Source of the DNA: Theristus sp. LFF4_11
Lineage: Eukaryota > Nematoda > Chromadorea > Monhysterida > Xyalidae
Reading direction: 5' to 3'
Assembly (NCBI GenBank): GCA_030248135.1
Contig: JASANC010002457.1
Coordinates: forward strand, 1 to 64,000
Length of the DNA stretch: 64,000 nucleotides
Below, piece by piece: positions 1-11,289 of this stretch (positions are counted from its first letter, which is position 1; the number at the start of each line of letters is the position of its first letter). Under the pieces are notes generated by a model that was given only the letters and a program-made list of their open reading frames with translations, was not told where the DNA came from and did no database searches. Both the position numbers and the translations under genes were made by a program.

Positions 1-309
1 GTTGAAAAATGCAAAAATACCTTGCATGGCAGGCAAGAAAGTCGCAGAAACTTCTACTTTTCACAGAGATTTCCTTTTGTAACAGCATTTTGTAATGAAA
101 TTACCAATAACTCATCCCTTTGGGGCCTTTGGTAGCACAATTTCACCAATGTCACTGCATTCAGCCACTGAATTCGCTGGGTACGTGTTTCAAACAGATT
201 TCCAATTAACCCCCATGGGGGATTATTTGTGGGGCGGATTATTCGGAAACTTGTCGTGGGGGTGGGGGGTTATTGGTGGGGGGGGGGGTTTAAGGGGGGT
301 AATACGGTA
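1..309. mobile_element. Non-autonomous element with G-rich ends, cut by the window edge
   Basis: The right end reads GGGGGGTAATACGGTA at 294-309. The same body, including the CATGGGGGATTA motif and G-run ends, recurs complete at 29,569-29,977 and, interrupted, at 36,174-39,778. Only the right part of this copy lies in the window. There is no coding capacity; the open frame through it belongs to the repeat. Confidence 0.75.
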
Positions 310-1920
310 TTTGAAAATTCTGAATGCAAAAAGCAACTTTCAAAATTCAAAGGCTAATCAATTTTTGAAGTTCTGCGACTCAATGGGCTTGCTGACGTCA
401 AAGGAAACTACCGTAGTTTAAAATCTTTATGTTGCAATTCAAAGTCGCCTGAGTGACTCAGCCCTATTTATGGGACTCGGATCACTTTGCCAATTTTGAA
501 ATTAGAAAACTTATTTCTATATTAAAAATCTAAAAAATAAAAATAACCTTCCTTCAACAGCAACAGACGAACACAGTAAAACACTCCGGAGAGCACGGGC
601 AACCAGTGGGTACCAGTTCTCCGGTGACCAGTTCTCCGGGTACCAGTTCTTTGCCACCCGATAAGGATATGTAACGAGACATGACGTGCAGTCAGTTGAC
701 GCAAATGTTGTGCAGTCAGTTAGTTCAGTCGGTCTATCAAAACTAATTAGGTACTCTCACTTTTCCTTTTTTGTGACATGATTATATAAAACTATATTTT
801 GTGACATATCAAATTTTCAAGAGAGTACAGATGCTAAAAAGCTTTTTTGAGAAACTGTTTTGAACTGCTTTTTATACATTCCAGCGTTCAAGACCCCTCT
901 CCGCTCCCCTTCTCACCAACCGAAACAAGTTTCTGTCTATCATCTATCCCAAGCCTAAAGTGAAGTGGAGACCGCCTTGAAATTCGATCAATTCTTCTGA
1001 TGATGTCGCGACGACACGACACGAGCAGCAACCAGACAACGTAGCGCTTGCAAACGGAGCAGCTCGGACGCTCTGCGAGGCGAATCGTCAACTTATCTGC
1101 ATCGGAAATGGTAAGCCAAGTTTTGGGACGCTCAAAAACTTCATCGCAGATGTTGTCGAAGCCTAAAATCAGTCGGTAAAACGGTCCAAAATCGACTGCT
1201 GACGGTTTCACGAGGTAATATCAAAAAAAAATTTTGTTCAACTTTCAAAAAATGTGCCAAATTTGAGGTTTTCAGTGCATATTAGAGGAAAAATTTTTGA
1301 TTTTTTTAAATCGGCATTGTTGGTTTTTTAAAATCACTTTAAAAAAATCGATTTTTGTTTAACAACCCTAGGCGCGATTTTTTTGCTTTTTTATATTTTT
1401 ATTATTTTATTTTTTTTTTATTCGAAGTTCGAACGAACGAACGAAGTTCGAACGAAGGTTAGGATTAGGTCAGGATTACGTTTAGCTTGGAATTAGGCTT
1501 TAGGATTAGATTTTGGTTTTGGCTAGTTTAGGCAACGTCTGCCAACATCAGTGGTTTGTTTTAGTACGACAGGCCAACCGAACGAACGAACCCACGCAAA
1601 ACAAAATAACCAACATTTTTTCACGGTTGAAATTTGAAAAGTTGTTAGTTTTGTGGAAATTTTAGATGTTGGGTCGGGTAGATTTTCATAATTTCATGTC
1701 GTTTCAGAAATCAGACAGAAGAAGAACACCTTTTTAGCATGAATGAAACACAGTTGCAGTGTTGCAGAAACCCCCTACTTTCGAAAAACAATTTGTGGTG
1801 CTTCGTTCATCGTTCACCAAGTCAATTGACAACAAAACAACATGAAGGATAAAATGTTTGAATGGATGAATGAACGAATATTTGATAGAAATTGAAAACA
1901 CGGCGTTCCCCCGTCAGACA
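310..1920. repeat. Upstream spacer with a dispersed repeat at about 975-1,375
   Basis: No gene is supported here. The block at about 975-1,375 is a diverged copy of the sequence at about 22,820-23,215 (shared: ATTCGATCAATTCT, then AACGGAGCAGCTCGGACGCT, then GAAGCCTAAAATCAGTCGGT). A weaker relative lies near 17,640-18,010. In the 22.8-kb copy one frame is open (169 codons from 22,675), but here the frame is interrupted, so this is a dispersed repeat rather than a gene. At 1,453-1,500 there is a degenerate run of AGGATTA-like units. Confidence 0.6.
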
Positions 1921-4900
1921 ATGTCCAGCTCAATAAGACTGAAATCTGGACAAAACGGTCAGAAGGAGCCGGTGGAAAAAGTTGTTTCAGTTTCGTCGCA
2001 CACGGCGGGACAGGTATGGTCTTTGTGATGTTGTTTGTTAAACCAATCTCGTGCTTTTTGGTGGGTTTATTTTGCAGTGATAATGTGATTGATTGATTGA
2101 TTGGACGTTTTGTTGTTGTTTGCTTGTTTTTTTGAAGTTTTCAATCTTTTTGTCAAGGTTTCCGTGCGACGAAAGTCGAGCATTAGCATTTACGACGCGC
2201 GAATCGCTGGACTGTACGACTTGGAGCAGACGATTGGCAAGGGCCACTATGCCGGTTGGGTTTGCTGCTTTGCTTTCGCATTCAAAACACCATTGATCTG
2301 TTTTCACAAATTAGTTGTCAATGTTAAACATTTCTCAAAGTCTTCAGTATTGCTCATGTGAGTTTTTCGTATCACACGAATCATGGAGAATGAGAATTCA
2401 GTGGAAGGTTCCACTAGCTATTGAAAAACGTTTGCTCACTGCAGTGGTCAAGTTGGCGCGTCATGTGTTCACGGGTGAAAAGGTTGCCGTTAAGGTGATC
2501 GATAAAACGAAACTGGAAAAGGTCTCGCAGCAACATATCATGCAAGAGGTATAATCTTGGGGCAAATCTGTGTTTACGGCTGTTTCTCAAATGAAAGAAC
2601 ACCGCTGGCCACCAATTTTGCATCGTGTCAGGTGCGTTGTATGAAGCTGGTGCAGCACCCGTCGATTGTGCGACTGTACGAAGTGATCGACACAACCACC
2701 AAGTTGTTCCTCATACTCGAGCTTGCTGACTATGACATGTGCGTCATTTTATTTTTGTGCAACAAAACCAGCTGTGGCAGTGAACACGGATTCCCTGTTT
2801 TCGTTGGACAATAATGCAGAAGCTTGCTAGCCACTCTATTGGTGCGATTGTCTTCTGTCCGCCACTGCAGGTACGACTACCTCCAGAAGTATCCGACCGG
2901 CATTCCGGAAAGCGAGGCACAGCGGCATTTCGCACAAATCGTGGACGCCATCAATTATTGCCACGAGCTGCACGTGGTGCATCGTGATTTGAAGGTCGCT
3001 CGAACATTCTCAACTGTTCCTGTTTTTTCTCATTATTGAATTTAAAGCGGTCATTTGAAATTTATTTTACAAATTTCCTTTTTATGTGTTCGTTTTGTCT
3101 GAATCAAACCTGAGCGATCGTGTGGTGCATTCGAACGTGATGCGCTTGCCGCCATGCGGTGCGCACGCCTGATGACAGAGCATTGTGGCAATTTGCACCA
3201 AATGGCGCCAAAGGCAATGCACCACGTTCAATCACACCGTCACTCGCGTCTGAAGCTCATTTTTGTCTTACTTCACCACTGTTTGTGCCTCAACCGACTT
3301 TCAGCCAGAGAACGTTGTGTTCTTCGAGAAGCTGGGCATGGTCAAGCTGACTGACTTTGGCTTCAGCAACGTTTATTCGCCCGGCACGCAGCTGGACACT
3401 TCCTGTGGAAGTCTCGCGTATTCGGCGCCGGAAATTCTGTTAGGAGACTCGTATGATGCGCCCGCTGTTGGTTGGTTCAGGTTTCTTTGGTCGAAACTTC
3501 AGAAACTTTTGAACTGCGTAAATTTAAGGCCATAGTGAAAAACATGACGACGTAATTTCGGTGCGACAAGTTTGAATATGATCTCTTATTTTGGTGTCGA
3601 GACTCAGTGCGCGCATAGATCGGTAAACAGCTTCATGCACGACGACGCGGGGATTCAAAATGGGCGAAATGATTCGAGTCCCTTAGGGCCGGGTCACTTT
3701 GGCGATTTTGAATTACCACATAAAGAAAGCTAGTTTTCGTTGTGCGTCTGCACACGCACTCAGTCGCAGAACCTGCAAATTTGCCAATATCTAGGCGCGT
3801 GACGGTGTTGTTGCAGATGTGTGGTCGCTCGGTGTCATCCTGTACATGTTCGTCACCGGACATCTGCCGTTCCACGAGGCGAACGACTCTGAAACGTTGA
3901 CGAAAATCCTCGACTGCTCCTATCAACTGCCGGAGCATTTGTCAGACTCGTGTCGAGAGTGAGAGCTTTGTAGTTGCTGTTTTTTATTGCTCAGCTTGTG
4001 GATCGCTGCGAGTTATGAGCAGCCGACTGATTTGGTTGGTCTGCGTAGTGCACCTGCAAAGTTCATCAGCGTTTCATTTGAACGTTGTGGTATTTTGACG
4101 TATCAAATGAGCTCTAGAACCGGCCAGGTGTGCCAGCAGGTTGATTCACCAACATCAATTGCCAGCCTTTGTCCCTCTATTGCACATTGCGTTTGTCTGG
4201 CCCATTGCAGTCTGATCTCGTTGATGCTGGTGCGTGAGCCGTCGTGTCGTTCGACGCTTCGTTCCATTTGTGAGCACGCGTGGGTCTGCGACGGGCGCAC
4301 GGAGCACGTGGAGCAGCTGCCGTTGGTCGGCAGACAACAGCTGTGCGACGACGATCACGACACGATTGTGGAGCAGATGGTCCAGGGAGGCATCGCACCC
4401 GCCGAACGCATACACTCGTACGTCAACGGGACGGGCTTGATTCGGAGCAAGTGGGCACCCCGTTTCTGAGAAAATCTTGGGCGAAATGACACTTTTGTGA
4501 ATTCTGCAGGCACTACGTGGAAATGCCGCAGAGAAGGGTGTTTTTGTGAGCTTCTCTTGTCCTGGCAACTTTCTGTTTCCACTCGCCTACATCGACGTTT
4601 CCAGTATCATGACGTTTTGCGTGACACGAAACGTCGATTCGTGCGTGTGTGAATGTGCAGTGGCGTTGTTTGTTGTTGCAGAGCGCTGCACAAAGACGAC
4701 TACAGCCACCTGACGGCCACCTATTATCTGCTGGCTGAGCGCGTCTTGAAGGCGGAACGCGAGGCGCGCGCACAGTCGCTGCTGACGGACGCGGATGCGG
4801 CAAAGTCGAATCCGGAACTGGCCAGCTATGAGCACGTTGAGATGCATCTTGGCTCGGACGAAGAAAGGTACGCGCACTCGATGGCAATGCGCAGTGCATT

Positions 4901-6451
4901 GGTTGGCAATTTGTAAACCAGTTTATTTGGATCGTTGTTCGAATAAAGACTTTCCGCATAGGTGGTAGGTGGTCTCCGTATGAACACTGATTTCCATTCC
5001 ACGTTTGCAAATGCATTGAGTTGAGTCGCAGAACGAAATGATAATGCAGCGTTCCGTAGCCATTGTAGTTTTTCATTGCGATCGTGTCATGGTGATTGGT
5101 TTTGCAATGCAGTGAAAACGAGGACGGCCACCTCGCTCCGCTGCCGAACATCAGCGGGCGTCCAGTCGGCTCGCACTCCGTTGACGCTCAGTCGTCGGCT
5201 GGTAGCTCCGGCGGCGCATTCAATCGGCAGCGCTCGTGCAGGTCAGTAGGCGTTGGGGGACACACTCTGGCTTGTGGTTGCGTTCAGAACAGCGCAGAAA
5301 CGGGTGAGCAGATGCCAGCCACGCAACGCTTCACTGGGCACCGTAGCACGGGCGACGGTGTTCTGGTGGAACGACGTGGCGAATGGCGGTGTTGTTCACC
5401 AGCTTACGACGTTCACTCACACCGACGCACGAGTATGCTTAACAGTAACGAAGGAACTGGTCCAAACAAAACACAACAATAACAAAACAATCACGCCACT
5501 TGTATACGACAGAGTCGCAACTCGGAAAGTCATATGCAATCGATCCATAGTGGGCATTGGATCGCATTGTATGTGTGTATTTGTTTTCACTTGCAGCATC
5601 GTGAAAGAAGAAAGCGAAGAAGAGCTGTCGGTGTTGGTTGGCTCGCGGCGTTCGTCGCGCGCCACGAGTCCCAGTTGCAGCACGCTGCATCGCATCAGCA
5701 ATGAGAGGGTAAAGCCGTTGCTCTGTACCGCGCTTTTGCAAACATACTTCCACTTGCGCTTCGGTGCATGCATGGCACCCCAATAGCTGGAATCACCAGA
5801 CCGACAATCATTTCAAACACGTTGAGACAAGAGATGGTGAAAGGAATGCAACCATTGATTGGCTGGGCTGGCACTGGCAATTCATGGTAACACTGATTTG
5901 AAGAAAGTACAGTCAATCAGCGAACATTCCGGACGCAAATCAGTGGTTCAGCAAACAGAACGCAAACAGTGGCCAGTTCAGTTGTGCCCCGGACGCAGGC
6001 GACCAGTACAGATGCCCCTTGTGCAGATCTCGCCCGCAGCCATCCTCGAGATGCTCGATGTGTCCGGCCGTTTATCGTCCGGCCGGCGTTCCCCGGTTGA
6101 GAGTCGCTCCAGCCGGTCGCCGTCGCCGCCGCAGGCAACGCCCTCCGCCCTTCTGTCCCGCTTGAAGCAAATCGGTCCGGCGCCGCCGCAAATGCGCAAA
6201 CTCAGCAGCAGTCCGCATTTGATCGGTATTTGCGAGGTTCGTTTCGTTTTCTGGCGTTTGAGTGGTTCGTGTTTTCCTCTTTTGTGCATGTGACGTTGAC
6301 CTGAAATGAAAAAAAGGCCACCTCACCACAACTTGATTGGTCCTGTCCTCTTATGTTCATTGACGGCATTGCGGAACAGCGAGCAACGGATTCAAATCGT
6401 TTTCGCAAACTTTTCTTTTTGGTTCACAGAAATCGAATGAATTGAAACAAG

Positions 6452-6487
<36 letters not shown>

Positions 6488-8918
6488 TGCGGCTAGCAGC
6501 TTTCTCATATCAGCTCGGCGTTGCGCCGAGAGCAGCATGGCAGTCATATGGCTGCTTTTTTTTGCGAGCTCCGCGAAAATCGTACGCGTTTAGCGCCGCT
6601 GTGAGGCTGAGATCAGGGAGTACACGTGCCGGGATGGCAAGGAGCGCAGCTTGCACGGTCACTGCCCAACTGAGTCAAGTCAGCCCAGCCCAAGCGGCGA
6701 TCGTTTGTTGCGCAGGAGGCGGAGGACGCCAGTGAGCACTCGGAGCAGCTGCACACGAACGGCCGCTGCAGCTGTGCCGGCCACGGGGCGCCGCCGCCCA
6801 CCTACAGCTCGGTGCGCATGATCCGGCCGAGGCAGGCAGTCGTCAGCCCCGACGTCATACGGCGGTTCGTTCGTCCGTTCTTGGTTGTGTTGTTCACGAT
6901 AAAACACTCGCAACTCGATCAACATATCCAACTAGCTGAATGGCTGGTGGATCACGTGATGCACGCATTGATGTGCAAACCAAAGCAATGCCTGCACAGA
7001 ATGCATGCATCACGTGGTCACCAGTCAGTCAGTACCAATCAGCTAGTTGGATCGGATGTGTTATAGAGTTACAGTGTAGATGAGGGAAGCAAACAGGCGC
7101 TCAAACCTGTAAAGCGAATGCACGGGTTTGGACGTGCCCAGTAACTGGGCTAATTTGTTGTAACGTGTTCATTGGGGGGGGGGGCAGAAAGTTGATAATT
7201 TATTTTCCATTTTATATCTTGGCAATGGCAACGAATCTCGGAGCAGTACAGGCAGACACAGTATTGAGGATTGAGCTCGCGATTCACGATTCGCATTAGA
7301 AACGCCTAACTCACCAAAAAACCCGGACTGGCCTGATCGAATGTAGCTAGCAAACCACTTGAAAACAATTGTTGGGCACACACAACCAGCATCGCGTTGT
7401 GCCAGCCAACCGACTTGACAGTTGCGCGTTTCAGGTACGAACGCGGCGGCTCGCGGTCGCGCCGTTCGACGTCGTGCAGTTCGTCGGAGACGTCGGACGA
7501 CGAGTCGCGACTGGCGCAGCAGCTGGCTGGAAGACACTGCCGGGCGCCTGCGGGGCGACGCCGTGGCGGCTCGGAGGGCGACGACGACGGCGACGCCGGT
7601 GCTGGGGGCACCCATGGCGCGCAACGCGGTCGGTGCTGCCGGGCTTGCGCACAAATGTCCGACAAGATTTTTATGAACACATGAAACGAAGATTCGTTTT
7701 TGATATTTTTTGCCGTTTGTGTTTATTGTGCAACAACAAAACACTCAATGTAATACAGCCAATCGATCTCGCAAGTGCAGCCCAACTGCCTCTTTCGTTG
7801 CACTTCTCATTGACAAGCGTAACAATGCCGGTGTGCTGGACAATTCAGGCAGCAGCTCGGTGACGTACCGCGTGCGTAGCGGCAGTGGCGGCGGCGGTGG
7901 GCGCAGTGAGCAGCGGCACACGTCTGCAGACTCGAACGGCAGCGGCAGCACCGACAGACGCACGCACAGCGCAGCGGTGTCCGTTGACGTGGACGACTGT
8001 GCGTTCACCACCAACAGCAGCACGCATCGCAACAATCGGCACGCCAGACAGCAGCACCAACGCACGTCACTCGACACGTTCAGTCTGATCGGGCAGCTAC
8101 GCCAGCTGGCGTTGGCGCCAATCGACGAGATCCCGCCGGCGTTGCCGCGTTTCCTGCGTCGACGCGCGCCGCAGTTGGTCCGTCGGACGCAGTCGTCGGA
8201 CGACACGCCAACGCCAGTGCTGCACGACCGGCGGTGCTCGTGGACGCCTGGCGAACGCGACATGCACTGGCAGTTGGCGCCACTCGCGCACGCTCGTACG
8301 GCGAAACGTGGCGCCACGCCACGGCCACAGCGCACTGCGAACTGGATGCAGCGCCTGCGCAAGGCGAGGTCGTGCGACGCGCTGCATCGGTGCACGTGCT
8401 CGCACGAGGACACGGTGGTCGGTCAGCAGCTGGCGAACGCCGCTGGCAAACGCCAACATCACACCAGTCTGTCTCTGTCTGCGCACAACGCACAGTCGAA
8501 CACGAATGCAGCGGAGCTGGGCGGCACCACCGACGACGACGCCAGCTACGACGCCGAGGAGTTCTCATCCGCCAACGAACTCGACGACAACACGCCGAAC
8601 GGTGCTGAGTTGGCTAATAATGGCGCTGTGAACGAATGCTGCTGCAAAGGCGCCAACACTGCCGGCGAGCACAACGAGGCCACCGCGACGCACGTGAAAC
8701 ATCGAACGCGGAAACTCCGCAAACGTCGCCATCACAATCAGCATCTGCATCGGTCGCCGAAACATCAGCACACGGCTAACTTGCTCATTGCCACCAATCA
8801 TGGCCATTCGATTGGTAAGCTTGCTGGCATCAACATCAACAACAACAACACAGCGCACGCCAGCAGCAGTGACAGTAATACTGTGGGTGTGCGCAGAGGT
8901 GTCACTGTCTTTGGTTGA
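1921..8918 (+). CDS. SNRK: SNF-related serine/threonine kinase (SNRK-type, AMPK-related), 15 exons
   Basis: Exons: 1921-2013, 2158-2254, 2445-2548, 2632-2738, 2871-2994, 3305-3470, 3817-3958, 4211-4417, 4682-4867, 5113-5241, 5597-5708, 5982-6236 (alternative start 5913), 6716-6864, 7435-7628 (alternative end 7598), 7849-8918. All phases join. The kinase domain starts in exon 2: nucleotide loop GKGHYAVV, lysine motif VAVKVID, catalytic HRDLKPEN (split by an intron), DFGFSN in place of DFG, activation segment [11 protein letters not shown] with the T-loop Thr in TSCGS, and [12 protein letters not shown]. Exon 8-9 matches the SNRK UBA-like region ([12 protein letters not shown]). The C-terminal tail keeps RYER and [14 protein letters not shown], typical of SNRK and not of other AMPK relatives. 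From family knowledge it is an LKB1-activated cytosolic/nuclear Ser/Thr kinase. The last exon adds a long low-complexity, His/Asn/Ala/Thr-rich tail not shared with vertebrate SNRK. Splice sites in the tail (exons 12-15) are less certain than in the kinase. Confidence 0.94.
6452..6485. repeat. (GTT)n microsatellite in a SNRK intron
   Basis: About 11 consecutive GTT units lie in the intron between exons 12 and 13. An open frame reading them as poly-Val is an artefact. Confidence 0.9.
6885..7080. mobile_element. Imperfect palindromic MITE-like sequence in a SNRK intron
   Basis: The two halves are partly complementary: CCAACTAGCTGA near 6,928 against TCAGCTAGTTGG near 7,038, and ATCACGTGATGCACGCATTGA near 6,951 against the inner right half. 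It resembles the 8,938-9,086 palindrome in style, but no clean target duplication was found. Confidence 0.5.
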
Positions 8919-8937
8919 CTGCAGTGTGCGTGCACGT

Positions 8938-9086
8938 ACAGTCGAACTCTAAATTATAGGCAAGCAGCGTCGTTGTTGGAAAGGCATGCTTTCTGTGCAG
9001 CACAGACTACGTCCCCACACCAATGCTGCACAGAAAGCATGCATCAACCAATCAGCTGATGGCCTATAAATTTAGAGTTCGACTGT
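8938..9086. mobile_element. Palindromic MITE in the SNRK 3' UTR
   Basis: Terminal inverted repeats begin CAGTCGAACTCTAAATT and end in the complement AATTTAGAGTTCGACTG, with an inner inverted pair GCATGCTTTCTGTGCAG. It lies 20 bp after the SNRK stop codon and before the first AATAAA, so it should be transcribed as a hairpin in the 3' UTR. A second copy is in the duplicated flank (about 15,452-15,600), and short relatives occur near 26,360 and 53,049. Confidence 0.75.
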
Positions 9087-9164
9087 TTATGGTGCACAGC
9101 ACACCGCACATTTTCTTCAACAGTGCTTTTGCTGATTATCATGTTGGTTTGAATTTTATTGTGA

Positions 9165-9170
9165 AATAAA
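9165..9170 (+). terminator. Polyadenylation signal AATAAA of SNRK
   Basis: This is the first AATAAA after the SNRK stop, about 250 bp downstream. The same signal is at 15,679-15,684 in the duplicated copy. A further AATAAA lies near 9,400. Confidence 0.6.
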
Positions 9171-9984
9171 GTTGCGGTTGTGAACTGTTACTGTTACTGG
9201 TCTGGTCATATAGACTGCTTTGGCAATGTGTGACAATAATCCATGGTTTAGAAAATTCGTGTTTGTGAACTTATTTTGAAACGAAAATTGTTGATTTGTT
9301 TGTATTATTTGAATTGTTTCGCGGTCTGTTTGTTGCTGTTTGCGTAATTACCATTAACACATTTTTTCTTGGAAATCATGTTGATTTTGTCGTATCAAAT
9401 AAAGAAGTGACTATCATATTTCTTAATTAACACGAGTGATGTTTACGTTTCCATTATTGTGATTTCCTTGGTATAATTTGACATCAACCTTTAATTTTTT
9501 TAAATTTTTTCATATTTGTTGTGCATTTATATGTTTTCACGATCGACAAAGTCCTATGAATCATTTGCTTTTTTGCGCGGTGTATACATATGTATGTTTG
9601 TTACATTTGATGCTATTTTTATTGCTGTTTTACGTTTTCCGTTGTTACTAGCTGTTGATGAGCAACTTTTTCAAAGTTTCATTGATGAAGCCAATGCACG
9701 TGCGCGTGCGAGTTTGTGATCTGCGATGTGAGTGTCGCGTTGGTTCTGCAGAAAGTTAGTCAAACGAATTGCTTGTCGTTACAAATAATTTTTTTTGTGT
9801 ATTTCTCGTTGTACATACAATAATTTCTTTTCGAAGATTCACTCAATTGTTCCAACTTAGACAGACGTAACCAATAGGCATCTGAGTGCGCGAAAAACTC
9901 GTTTGTTCAAAAAAATTGTTGTTCATTTTGATCAGGCTGTTTTGTTTTTGAAAGTGCAAATTTTGACTTTTAGTATCGTTTGGG

Positions 9985-10216
9985 GGATTGCCCCCCCCCC
10001 CCCGGGGGGGGTATTTGGGGTTTTTGTTGGGGGGGGGGAGGGGGGTGGGGGGGGGGGGGGGGGGGGGGGGGGTTTTGGTGGGGGGGGGGGGGGGGGGGGG
10101 GTTGTTGTTGTTGTTTTTTTTTGGTTTGTTGTTTGGGTGGGGGGGGGGGGGGGGGGGGGAGGGGGGGGGGGGGGGGGTGGGTGTGTTGGGGGGGGGGGGG
10201 GTGGGGGGGGGGGGGG
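9985..10216. repeat. Poly-G / G-T low-complexity tract
   Basis: About 230 bp, almost entirely G with scattered T, after a C-run/G-run junction. It joins duplicate copy A to the 4.4-kb element. Equivalent sequence is absent from the end of copy B (16,507 onward) and from the inverted element copy at 47-51 kb. It is either a collapsed G-rich element end or a low-quality consensus. Open frames through it (poly-Gly or poly-Pro) are meaningless. Confidence 0.85.
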
Positions 10217-10524
10217 ATTATCTAAAAATGCGGGAGACGCATATAAAAGGAGGAATATGGCCTTGTGTAAGCAGTGAAAGACTTGGCTCGACAACGCTTT
10301 TCAAGTCTCTGATGTGGTACACACGGATACAAGTACATAAGAGTTATATTTTTGCGCCGCGTTTGCTGTTTAAAAGCTTGCTGAAAAGCGTAAAAACTTT
10401 GAAGTTATTTTTCAATTGTCCTCTTCAGTTTAGTCTAAAATCACACCATGTGCGAAATTCTGTAAATTCTGTGCAAAAACAGAAACATCAGAAATTGCAA
10501 AATATTGCTGCATGTAGCTTTATC

Positions 10525-10733
10525 GTTGTTGTTGTTGTTGTTTTGTTGGGATTTTTAGGCGATGTTTTTAGCCAGGGCTAACCCAGAGAAGCGTACAGAA
10601 CGCCATTGAGTAGGGCGCCCATTGAGTTTTCTCTGTCATTAAGTGCCTACATACCCCTCGGCGGGGCTCGATCCCCCGAGCGCACAGACTGTAGTCTAAC
10701 GCACTACCACCAGGCCACGAGGGTGACAATTGT
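10525..10733 (-). mobile_element. tRNA-derived SINE with (AAC)n tail
   Basis: On the minus strand it starts CCCTCGTGGCCTGGTGGTAG (A-box-like), carries GGGGATCGAGCCCC (B-box-like, closing stem intact) and a matching acceptor-like CGAGGGG, then about 130 bp of body and an AAC-repeat tail. The anticodon arm does not pair, so it is not a functional tRNA. The same SINE sits at the same place in the inverted element copy (50,768-50,964), so it was inserted before that element was copied. Confidence 0.75.
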
Positions 10734-11289
10734 TGTTGTTGCTAACGTACGCACCGCTGTGCATACAGCAGCACCAGTGCAAAAAGTGTTGTCTTTCGTT
10801 GATTTTCACCCTTTTTACCAAACTCTTGTGACAGGATAAACCGGTGAGTCATTGCCACAGAAGGAGACCTTGCGTTCCCCAACGCCTCTGCGATACACTT
10901 TGTGCAAACCAGTGTCAGCGATCTAAAGTCTGATCGTTATTTTAGTGGTTTTAGTGGTCGCTAAATGCTAGAAAAAAAGCAAATGTGAAAGTTTCATTTG
11001 TCTACAATGTACGAGGGTTGCCACTTCCAACCGAAATAAAAAATAAACGGCGCAAAAATATGACTCTTATGTACTTGTATCCGTGTGTACCACATCAGAG
11101 ACTTGAAAAGCGTTGTCGAGCCAAGTCTTTCACTGCTTACACAAGGCCATATTCCTCCTTTTATATGCGTCTCCCGCATTTTTAGATAATATTCTGACTT
11201 TTACATAAGCCCCGAAGGTCGGACCAAAATCACAATACGTTGGTCACACATTCTTCTAAACCCCGGACAACTCAGGTTTTTCATTTTTC

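Larger units (their letters stand above)
8161..9971. repeat. Copy A of a 1.8-kb near-identical duplication (SNRK 3' end plus flank)
   Basis: From GACGCGCGCCGCAGTTGG at 8,161 to TTTTGACTTTT at 9,971 the sequence matches 14,675-16,506 almost base for base. It holds the last part of SNRK exon 15, its 3' UTR and about 800 bp of AT-rich flank. Differences seen are a few substitutions and indels, the largest a 19-bp insertion in copy B near 15,740. The two copies flank the poly-G tract and the 4.4-kb element. Confidence 0.95.

Noticed and set aside
4510..4541. A possible extra SNRK exon after GAATTCTGCAG
   Set aside because: Joining exon 4,211-4,417 directly to 4,682 gives [20 protein letters not shown], which follows the SNRK family without a gap.
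7745..8568. Long open frames on the minus strand opposite SNRK exon 15 (and again at 14.4-15.1 kb)
   Set aside because: GC-rich antisense shadows of the SNRK tail. The plus-strand frame has splice continuity and the SNRK match.
9903..10581. Poly-Gly and poly-Pro open frames
   Set aside because: Direct translation of a poly-G/poly-C tract at a suspect junction; no start context or conservation.
10655..10735. Functional tRNA gene
   Set aside because: The T arm and acceptor partly pair, but the D and anticodon arms do not, and a SINE-like body with an AAC tail follows.
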